NCBI GenBank assembly: GCA_022758945.1
Contig: JAEMQE010000237.1
Location: 1-13,114, forward strand
Length of the DNA stretch: 13,114 nucleotides
Reading direction: 5' to 3'
DNA from: Lentimicrobium sp.
GTDB lineage: Bacteria; Bacteroidota; Bacteroidia; Flavobacteriales; Flavobacteriaceae
Shown here: positions 7,866 to 13,114 of the stretch, piece after piece
Layout: each line of letters begins with the position of its first letter
Position numbering within the stretch: position 1 is the first letter of the stretch
Translations under genes and position numbers: made by a program
The notes under the pieces: model-generated
What the model saw: only the letters and a program-made list of their open reading frames with translations
The model's database searches: none
What the model was told of the DNA's origin: nothing

Positions 7866-8027
7866 AAAATAAATGTGGTGTTGCTAAATTAACTCTAGGC
7901 GGGTTCTAAAAATTGATTTTTTTGATTTTTCACAAAACAGAACCCGTTGGTTTTGTAAAAAAATTAATGCGTAATGTAAATCTAAAATATTATTTGGAAT
8001 AATTGCATCTAAAATTGATTTTTTAAA

Positions 8028-8049
8028 ACAATCATATATATATGATTGT
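8028..8049 (-). terminator. 22-bp perfect palindrome after the transposase stop, possible terminator
   Basis: Bases 8028-8049 (ACAATCATATA and its exact complement) form a perfect palindrome. It starts 3 bases beyond the transposase stop in the minus direction and is followed there by TTTTAAAAAA. This position fits a weak intrinsic terminator that ends the transposase transcript and may also block incoming plus-strand transcription. Confidence 0.5.
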
Positions 8050-8052
8050 CAG

Positions 8053-8553
8053 TTATTTATGTGAAATATTTAATCTTATTACTTGTTCGTAGCGGAATAA
8101 ATTATAGGTCAAGTTGATTAATCCGATTATCCCTGTTGCCCTCACAATTCCTATTGATTTGCTTTGCCTGTTCGCTATCGCTCGGGTCAATTTTAATCCA
8201 TTCATACTTTGCTCCATAAACCCAAAAACGAGTTCTACCCTTGCTCTTGTTCTTGATTTTTCAGTATTTTTGTTCTTTTGTTCTTCGGTTAATGGATTGT
8301 TTCTGTATCTTTTTTCGCAAACTTTGTTAATCATCTTACATAATGCTATTGTTTCTTCTTGGGTTTCGCCTGTATAAGCACTGTCTGCATACAGTTCTTG
8401 ACCTTCATCATTTTCATTTAGCAAATCATCAGTGGCTTGCGAATCGTGAACCACAGCACTAGTTACAGCGTAAGTGTTTATAGATTTGCTTTTTGTATCC
8501 ACTTTTGCGTGGTTTTTATAGCCATAAAAATTCTCGTTATTTTTTTTGTCCAA
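8053..8553 (-). CDS. IS5-family transposase, second frame (C-terminal catalytic half)
   Basis: Encodes 166 residues reading on from the first frame; the apparent TTG start is unlikely to be used. The segment NNENFYGYKNHAKVD continues exactly where DARWTKK of the first frame ends, as in single-frame IS5-type transposases. Catalytic-core features are present: YADSAY with the second Asp (residue 57 of this frame) and R-A-R-V-E-L-V-F-G with the Glu (residue 107), corresponding to the Y-R-E signature region of the DDE_Tnp_1 fold. VHDSQ (35-39) is also typical. It overlaps the first frame by 76 bases and would be made as a fusion by -1 frameshifting (predicted product 355 residues). If frameshifting does not occur, this half is not expressed. 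Confidence 0.8.
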   Translation of the reverse strand: MDKKNNENFYGYKNHAKVDTKSKSINTYAVTSAVVHDSQATDDLLNENDEGQELYADSAYTGETQEETIALCKMINKVCEKRYRNNPLTEEQKNKNTEKSRTRARVELVFGFMEQSMNGLKLTRAIANRQSKSIGIVRATGIIGLINLTYNLFRYEQVIRLNISHK

Positions 8554-9119
8554 CGAGCATCAATATCTTTGTGTGATTTTTTGTGGAGTTTGTCGTTCCA
8601 TAAATCATTGCCTTCTCTCGTTTTTATCTTATCATTTTCCTCACGGGTATTGCGTTGGCGTGGTGCAATTGTAAAACTGGCACTTATCATTTGACCCTCG
8701 TTTAATATCAACTCTTTGGTTTCTAAAAAATTTTTAAATTGTGTAAATAAATCTTCTATAAGACCTGATTTTGTTAGGCTCTCTCTAAATGCCCAAACGA
8801 TTTTTTCGTCTGGAATTTTGTCTCCGGTATCTAACCCTAAAAAGTTTTTAAAACTTGTTCTGTCTAATATTTGGTACTCTACTTGCTTATCTCCAAGTCC
8901 ATAATATCGTTGTAAAATCAAGATTTTGAACATCAAAACTACATCAAACGGTTTTGCTCCTGCATTATTTTTCTTGGTTGTATTTATAAGTTTGCTCTCT
9001 AATAACAATCTAAACATTTCAAAATCAAGAACATTACTGATTTTATCTAACGGATTGCCAATTTCCGACAATTTTTCAGCAGAAAATTGCTCGTCAAACA
9101 ACGATTTCTTTCCTGTCAC
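8478..9119 (-). CDS. IS5-family transposase, first frame (DUF772-like N-terminal half)
   Basis: The 213-residue frame begins with a GTG at 9119; no in-frame ATG exists upstream before the stop near 9192. Residues about 55-120 (FDVVLMFKILILQRYYGLGD, then FLGL and IPDEKIVWAFRESL) are the DUF772-type N-terminal domain of IS5/IS1182-like transposases. Residues 150-160 (TIAPRQRNTRE) and DIDARWTKK lead into the RNase-H-like catalytic core. Family members usually have V/I-D-A-S-F at the first catalytic position; here it reads I-S-A-S-F, with Ser146 (codon AGT at 8682-8684) where Asp is expected. The last 20 or so residues after WTKK are out of frame with the family and are probably never part of active enzyme. 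An A8 run on the coding strand (plus-strand T run 8540-8547) provides A-AAA-AAA in the right phase for -1 slippage into the second frame. Confidence 0.85.
   Translation of the reverse strand: MTGKKSLFDEQFSAEKLSEIGNPLDKISNVLDFEMFRLLLESKLINTTKKNNAGAKPFDVVLMFKILILQRYYGLGDKQVEYQILDRTSFKNFLGLDTGDKIPDEKIVWAFRESLTKSGLIEDLFTQFKNFLETKELILNEGQMISASFTIAPRQRNTREENDKIKTREGNDLWNDKLHKKSHKDIDARWTKKITRIFMAIKTTQKWIQKANL
8540..8547 (-). promoter_or_regulatory. A8 slippery run, candidate -1 frameshift site in the transposase
   Basis: On the coding strand the sequence is TGG ACA AAA AAA ATA in the first frame. A one-base backward slip on A AAA AAA gives TGG ACA AAA AAA AAT AAC, reading W-T-K-K-N-N, which restores the expected transposase sequence. 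A simple loss of one A from a nine-A ancestor would look the same, so programmed and accidental frameshifts cannot be separated from one copy. Confidence 0.6.
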
Positions 9120-9220
9120 TTTGTATATTTGTTTGCTCGTACTTTTATCTGTGCTTTCGAAGCAATGAATATACTTATAATTACTTGATAATCAAATTTT
9201 TAATTTATAGAACTCCCCTA

Positions 9221-9535
9221 TAAAGTATTGGTTTTTGGAGCACCCCTTTTTATGCAATCCGCAGCCATTCAGTACTAATTCAGCTTTAAATGCTTGAATT
9301 GTCACAAAATACCGTAGAAAGCGGGGTGGTTGTCGGTCGTAAGTTGTTGGTTGCCAGTTGTTGGTTGCTGAATGTGCTGTGTTGTATGTTCGTTGTAGGG
9401 ATTTCTTGCTTCTTGCTTCTTACCTCGTAAATCCTAAATCGCATATCGTAAATCCCTTACCGCTAGCAAAAGTCGTTTTTTAGTAATGTTTCTCGTTTGC
9501 GTTTACTTAGTATTTTCGGGTGCTGTTTGGTTTAT
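9221..9535. other. Repeat-rich intergenic region downstream of the GH18-CE4-GT2 gene
   Basis: No complete gene is visible. The region contains two 14-bp tandem units (GTTGTTGGTTGCCA at 9343-9356 and GTTGTTGGTTGCTG at 9357-9370), a CTTGCTT doublet (9405-9418), and CGTAAATCC at 9426-9434 and again at 9447-9455. On the minus strand an open frame without an ATG runs from about 9420 towards the IS and includes LNGCGLHKKGCSKNQ. It may be a gene remnant or chance. Confidence 0.5.
9343..9370. repeat. Two tandem 14-bp units
   Basis: GTTGTTGGTTGCCA is directly followed by GTTGTTGGTTGCTG, 12 of 14 bases identical. It is the clearest of several short direct repeats in this intergenic stretch. Confidence 0.7.
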
Positions 9536-12500
9536 TTATTGCACGGTTTTTACATTTCCGGTACGTTTTAAAATGCCCCAACCTTGGCTTTCGCCTTTGA
9601 TGGCTTTTTTGATGGCTCTAAAAAGGATCACATACATCAATTGTCTGTAAACAAAACGTTGTGGAATAAGCCAAAAAAGTTTGCTTAATTTTTCTTTTTC
9701 AAATACAAATGCTACTACGCTAACCAGCATATCCACCACCATAAACACAATATAATAAATACCGATTTTGTGTAAACTTTCGGGATTGTTGTGATTCCAA
9801 AAAAGGCTTACAATTAAAACTAAATCTGCTAATGGTGCAAAAACGGGTAATACAATTTGAAAAATAAAAATATTAGGCAAAGCCACCATTCCCAACCCTT
9901 TGTATTTGGGGTTAAAACACGCCTCTTTATTTTTAAAAAAGGCTTGCATAATGCCGTAACTCCAGCGAAAGCGTTGTTTCATAAACTCGTTCAAGGTTTC
10001 GGGTGCTTCGGTAATGGCAATGGCTTCAACACAATTGACTACTTTATAGCCATTTCGCAAAATGCGGATGGTCAAATCGCAATCTTCTGCCAAAGTATCG
10101 GTTGTGAAACCGCCTGCTTTTTCGATGGCTTGTTTTCTAAAACCGCCAATTGCTCCGGGAACAACCGAAATTCCGTTAATTAAGTCGAAGGCGCGTCTGT
10201 CAAAATTTTGTGCCGTGGTGTATTCTATACTTTGCCATTTGGTGAGCATTGTATTTTCGTTTCCTACTTTTACATTCCCTGCGACTGCCCCAATTTCTTG
10301 ATTGTTTTTGGTTTGAATTGTAAAACATTTCATCAATTGTGTGAGTGCATCGGTTTTGAGTTGCGTGTCGGCATCGATGCAAACTACATACTCGCTTTGA
10401 GTTAAATTTATTCCAAAATTTAGTGCTGATGCTTTTCCTCCGTTGGGTTTTGTGTTTATACTAACTTTTGGATTTTTACCAAAAGCATCTGCTATCATTG
10501 AGAAGGTTTTGTCTTTGGAACCATCATCTACAAAAACAATATCAAAATTTGAATACTCTTGTAATAACAAATTAGCGATGGTTTTTACGGCATTTATTTC
10601 TTCGTTATAAGCCGGAACAATAATACTTACTTTGGGATGCTTATTATTTAAAACAGGAACATAGGTTGGCGGATAGTTGTTGTCTTTCCATTTTTTGATA
10701 AAAGCCATTATTGCCATTAATAGAATTCTTGCAAAACCAAGAATAATGGCAACCCAAAATGTTGCGGATATAAAATGTCCAAACCAATACCAAAGATCGA
10801 AAATCAAAGTATCTAAACTCAAAAAATTTTCGTGTGCTTTAGGCATCACATCATCTTTGGTTTTCCCTAATAAATGAGCAACAGTCGTAAACTGAATTCC
10901 TTTGTTTTTGAAATATTGTATAATCCGAGGCAAGGCTTCCACGGTTGCTTGACGATTTCCGCCTGCATCGTGCAATAGGATAATTCCTTTTTCGGGATTG
11001 TCTTGATATTGCTTGATGGTTCGGGCATAAATACTATCGGCAATTGCCCCTTTTGCCCAATCGTTTGGGTCGATACTTTCGCCAACAGTGTAGTAATTTT
11101 GTTCTTTGCTTAATGCAATTGGTTTTAGTTCATCTTCGGTTGTAGGTTCGGAATCAGCATTGTATGGCGCTCTGAAAAGCACAGTGCTTCTGCCTGTTAC
11201 AGCTTCTATTAATAATCGAGTGGTTTCTATTTCGGTCGATGCTCTTTCTAAACTAACTGTTGCAATGTTTGGATGCGTAAAAGTGTGATTTCCTATTTCG
11301 TGTCCTTCATCATAAATACGTTGCAAAATCGGAATATTATTTTCGGCTTGTAAACCTACTACAAAAAAAGTTGCAGGAACTTTTTCTTTTTTTAGAATAG
11401 CAAGAATTTGTGGTGTATAGGTAGGGTCTGGTCCGTCATCAAATGTAAGAATGACTTGATTATGAACATTTCCATATTTTTTTATGACATATTTCGTCGG
11501 CATCTGAATGTATTTCTGCTCTGAAATAGTATTTTCATATTTATCTATATCCAACTTGATTTTACCAGGTTCTGGGTCGGTTACTACATTTAGAATTTCG
11601 CCGTCGCCAATATAATCAGGTGATGAAAACCCAAAATTTACATTTTCTAATTTTTTATAATCAAATGGAGTTGCGGCAAGACTAGCATCGGTCAAACTTC
11701 GTTGATAAAATTGCCATAAACGCTCGTCTTCGCTACCCAATCGCCACAAAGCCGTTCCCGCTGCACCGTATTCATCGGCAAATCGAATTGTGTTAAAATT
11801 GGTCGCGGCATCTACAAAACATACTTGGTGCTGATTGCCACTTCCGTCTTTGTAATTGTAAAAATTATTGTAGGTATTGTTATTAAAATTAATTTTTGAG
11901 TTGTATAATTTAGCGTTCGACAAGGCCTCTTGATACGTTATCGTAGCGCCTTCTTTGCCTTGTTGCCAATCATATCCATAACCTGCAAAACAGAGAATTA
12001 TTTTTTTTTCTGGAATTTTTTTGGCAGTTTCGTCCAGCACACTTTCTATCCATTTTTGACTGCTAATGTCTCCTGGAACACTACCGCTATAATGTTGGTC
12101 ATAAGCCATCAAAAACATATAATCGTTGTATTTGGCTAATTCTTTAACGTTAAAATCTTCATTGCTCGCCATGATATCTTGCGAAACAATATAGTTTAAA
12201 GGATGTAGTTTTTCGTACAATTCTTTTTGAAAAGCAATAATTGGAGCATCGCTATTTTCTTTGAATTCCTCAAAATCGATGTTTATGCCTTGAAAATGGT
12301 AGTGTTGCAATGTCTTGGCAATATCCGAAATCAATCGTGCTTTTTTGATAGGATCATTGATAATTCTATGTATCATATCGCCATCAAAACCATCGTCTAG
12401 TTTGGCATCGTTGATGTTATTGATGAGTGGTACAATTCTAATGTTGTTTCGGCGCATCACTTTGAGAGCGGCAGTGTCTATTTCGGTGCGTAACAAATCG

Positions 12501-12931
12501 GTTTTGGGGTCAATAAAAAACCACTCCGGCACGACCATATTCAGTTTTTTGATGTTTTTTTGTAACGAAAACAAACTTTGAGGATCCCAATCTACATAAA
12601 AAGCAGCCCGAACTTGGTCTTTTGTATTGGTTTCGATTTCGCCTTTTAATTTTTCGTTTTTTTCTTTCAGTCTCAAATAAGCATCAAAACCTTTGTATTT
12701 TTTTAATTCCCTTTTGTTTAAATCTATTGGTTTATTTGGGTTTAATAAATTATTTGCAAGTAGGTGTTCACTGGTAAGTTTTGGCAACAAAGGTTTTGAA
12801 CCTCGATTGATTGTAATTATAAATATCGGAATCAATAACAAGGACAAAAAAATAACGAGCCGAGCAGACCATTGGAATGTTCTCCATCTTGTTTTGGTGG
12901 AGGTCTGAAAAACTTGGTTTGTATTTTCCAT
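9536..12931 (-). CDS. Membrane-anchored fusion: GH18-like glycosidase, CE4 polysaccharide deacetylase, processive GT2 synthase
   Basis: The 1131-residue protein has a membrane anchor at about 24-41. Residues about 105-410 form a GH18-like barrel: GINIDFEE has N217, D219 and the catalytic-position Glu221, then MAYDQHYSG (275-283) and the closing ALWRLGSED with Trp396. N-x-D-x-E instead of D-x-D-x-E is usual in YaaH/YdhD-type GH18 domains. Residues about 480-690 are a NodB/CE4 deacetylase with all motifs: TFDDGP (496-501), metal ligands H549 and H553 in HTFTHP, RAPY (587-590), DPNDW (621-625) and LLHD (H654). A hydrophobic stretch at about 709-745 leads to a GT2 domain with VDDGS (801-805), DAD (853-855), AEDCD (E949, D950) and QRFRW (986-990), the Q-x-x-R-W signature of processive synthases, then C-terminal membrane helices (about 1018-1048 and 1056-1078). 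The likely topology places GH18 and CE4 in the periplasm and GT2 in the cytoplasm. By analogy with PgaC/PgaB or chitin/Nod-factor enzymes, it would make, export, deacetylate and trim a beta-linked HexNAc polymer; substrate is inferred. All three active sites look intact. Confidence 0.92.
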   Translation of the reverse strand: MENTNQVFQTSTKTRWRTFQWSARLVIFLSLLLIPIFIITINRGSKPLLPKLTSEHLLANNLLNPNKPIDLNKRELKKYKGFDAYLRLKEKNEKLKGEIETNTKDQVRAAFYVDWDPQSLFSLQKNIKKLNMVVPEWFFIDPKTDLLRTEIDTAALKVMRRNNIRIVPLINNINDAKLDDGFDGDMIHRIINDPIKKARLISDIAKTLQHYHFQGINIDFEEFKENSDAPIIAFQKELYEKLHPLNYIVSQDIMASNEDFNVKELAKYNDYMFLMAYDQHYSGSVPGDISSQKWIESVLDETAKKIPEKKIILCFAGYGYDWQQGKEGATITYQEALSNAKLYNSKINFNNNTYNNFYNYKDGSGNQHQVCFVDAATNFNTIRFADEYGAAGTALWRLGSEDERLWQFYQRSLTDASLAATPFDYKKLENVNFGFSSPDYIGDGEILNVVTDPEPGKIKLDIDKYENTISEQKYIQMPTKYVIKKYGNVHNQVILTFDDGPDPTYTPQILAILKKEKVPATFFVVGLQAENNIPILQRIYDEGHEIGNHTFTHPNIATVSLERASTEIETTRLLIEAVTGRSTVLFRAPYNADSEPTTEDELKPIALSKEQNYYTVGESIDPNDWAKGAIADSIYARTIKQYQDNPEKGIILLHDAGGNRQATVEALPRIIQYFKNKGIQFTTVAHLLGKTKDDVMPKAHENFLSLDTLIFDLWYWFGHFISATFWVAIILGFARILLMAIMAFIKKWKDNNYPPTYVPVLNNKHPKVSIIVPAYNEEINAVKTIANLLLQEYSNFDIVFVDDGSKDKTFSMIADAFGKNPKVSINTKPNGGKASALNFGINLTQSEYVVCIDADTQLKTDALTQLMKCFTIQTKNNQEIGAVAGNVKVGNENTMLTKWQSIEYTTAQNFDRRAFDLINGISVVPGAIGGFRKQAIEKAGGFTTDTLAEDCDLTIRILRNGYKVVNCVEAIAITEAPETLNEFMKQRFRWSYGIMQAFFKNKEACFNPKYKGLGMVALPNIFIFQIVLPVFAPLADLVLIVSLFWNHNNPESLHKIGIYYIVFMVVDMLVSVVAFVFEKEKLSKLFWLIPQRFVYRQLMYVILFRAIKKAIKGESQGWGILKRTGNVKTVQ

Positions 12932-12955
12932 AATAGGCTTTTTTTGTTTTACCTT

Positions 12956-12993
12956 AAATCCGCAAACCTAAATTCAAAAAGTCTTGCGGATTT
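12956..12993. repeat. 10-bp perfect inverted repeat in the leader/promoter of the fusion gene
   Basis: AAATCCGCAA (12956-12965) and TTGCGGATTT (12984-12993) are exact complements with an 18-base spacer. On the plus strand the 3' arm continues into TGTTTATTGTT, so it could be a weak plus-direction terminator. On the minus strand it overlaps the candidate promoter of the fusion gene and could be an operator-like site. The CCGCA motif also appears in the metG terminator, so a shared intergenic repeat type is possible. Confidence 0.6.
12963..12970 (-). promoter_or_regulatory. Candidate -7 box of the GH18-CE4-GT2 gene (TAGGTTTG)
   Basis: On the minus strand TAGGTTTG matches TAnnTTTG fully and lies 31 bases before the ATG at 12931. 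A second full match, TAAATTTG (minus strand, 13012-13019), lies further upstream. Neither has a clear -33 TTTG at normal spacing. The nearer box overlaps one arm of an inverted repeat. Confidence 0.4.
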
Positions 12994-13069
12994 TGTTTAT
13001 TGTTAATTTTTCAAATTTAGGACTTTATTATCAGAAAATAATGGTTTTTTCATTGCTAGCAGGGCAAAC

Positions 13070-13114
13070 TCATACTTTAAGACTTAAAACTTTCAGTAAG
13101 TAGTTTTCGTTCCA
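13070..13114 (-). CDS. Possible C-terminal end of a further minus-strand gene (partial)
   Basis: Reading in from the right edge on the minus strand, 14 codons (WNENYLLKVLSLKV) end in TGA at 13070. The composition is protein-like, and the gap of about 140 bases to the fusion gene is a normal intergenic distance. A frame this short can be open by chance, so it is only a pointer to what may lie beyond the window. Confidence 0.25.
   Translation of the reverse strand, partial: WNENYLLKVLSLKV

Larger units (their letters stand above)
7898..9218 (-). mobile_element. IS5-family insertion sequence, 1321 bp, ends intact
   Basis: The element holds one transposase gene region on the minus strand. Terminal inverted repeats are visible: GGCGGGTTCTAAAAATT from 7898 inward and, on the minus strand from 9218 inward, GGGGAGTTCTATAAATT (14 of 17 matching). 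Both ends are flanked by TA (7896-7897 and 9219-9220), consistent with a 2-bp target duplication as described for some IS5 subgroups. Sequence just inside the left end is reused: AGAACCCG (7939-7946) is an inverted copy of CGGGTTCT (7900-7907), and TCTAAAATTGATTTTTT recurs at about 8008. The subgroup call (IS427-like, from the TA target and two-frame transposase) is tentative. The insertion lies between the GT28-like gene and the GH18-CE4-GT2 gene and breaks no full gene visible here. Confidence 0.8.

Noticed and set aside
8114..8694. Plus-strand open frames across the IS
   Set aside because: They lie opposite the transposase, whose motifs are clear on the minus strand.
9857..10301. Plus-strand open frames inside the fusion gene
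   Set aside because: They run antisense to strongly conserved GT2 motifs and show no recognisable domain.
9462..13059. GCTAGC at 9462-9467 and 13054-13059, on either side of the fusion gene, as possible integration borders
   Set aside because: A 6-bp palindrome occurring twice in 3.6 kb is not meaningful, and neighbouring bases do not match over any useful length.

Overview
The window looks like chromosomal DNA of a Bacteroidota bacterium, most likely a Flavobacterium-type member of the Flavobacteriia. The base composition is AT-rich. Genes are preceded by TAnnTTTG-type -7 boxes rather than clear Shine-Dalgarno sites. Secreted proteins carry signal peptides ending in (H/Y)AQ. Intergenic DNA holds palindromes of kinds I associate with flavobacterial genomes (from memory, not from a search).

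Layout, left to right. (1) 1-42 may be the last codons of an upstream gene, followed by a non-coding stretch with a perfect 14-bp hairpin. (2) 308-2380 (+) is metG, methionyl-tRNA synthetase, with its own -7 box and a downstream hairpin terminator. (3) 2519-5932 (+) is a very large exported protein, predicted to be an outer-membrane beta-barrel of unknown function. (4) 6009-6536 (+) is a small secreted Lys/Thr-rich protein with a 38-residue-period repeat and a C-terminal motif resembling the PBCV basic adaptor domain; a strong terminator follows. (5) 6692-7759 (+) is a MurG/GT28-like glycosyltransferase. (6) 7787-7865 is a long imperfect palindrome. (7) 7898-9218 is a complete-looking IS5-family insertion sequence with recognisable terminal inverted repeats and TA flanks. 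Its minus-strand transposase is split into two overlapping frames at an A8 slippery run and appears to lack the first catalytic Asp. (8) 9219-9535 is repeat-rich intergenic DNA with a possible remnant of a coding frame. (9) 9536-12931 (-) is a 1131-residue fusion of a GH18-like glycosidase, a CE4/NodB polysaccharide deacetylase and a processive family-2 glycosyltransferase. (10) 12932-13114 is its promoter region and possibly the end of another minus-strand gene.

The strongest biological theme is cell-envelope and exopolysaccharide work. The fusion protein puts synthesis (cytoplasmic GT2), deacetylation and glycan cleavage or binding (periplasmic CE4 and GH18) on one membrane-anchored polypeptide. 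These are roles that PgaC and PgaB share between separate proteins in the poly-GlcNAc system. A second glycosyltransferase and a large outer-membrane barrel lie nearby, but on the other strand and in separate transcription units, so a shared pathway is only a possibility. I see no CRISPR array, rRNA or tRNA gene, or defence island.
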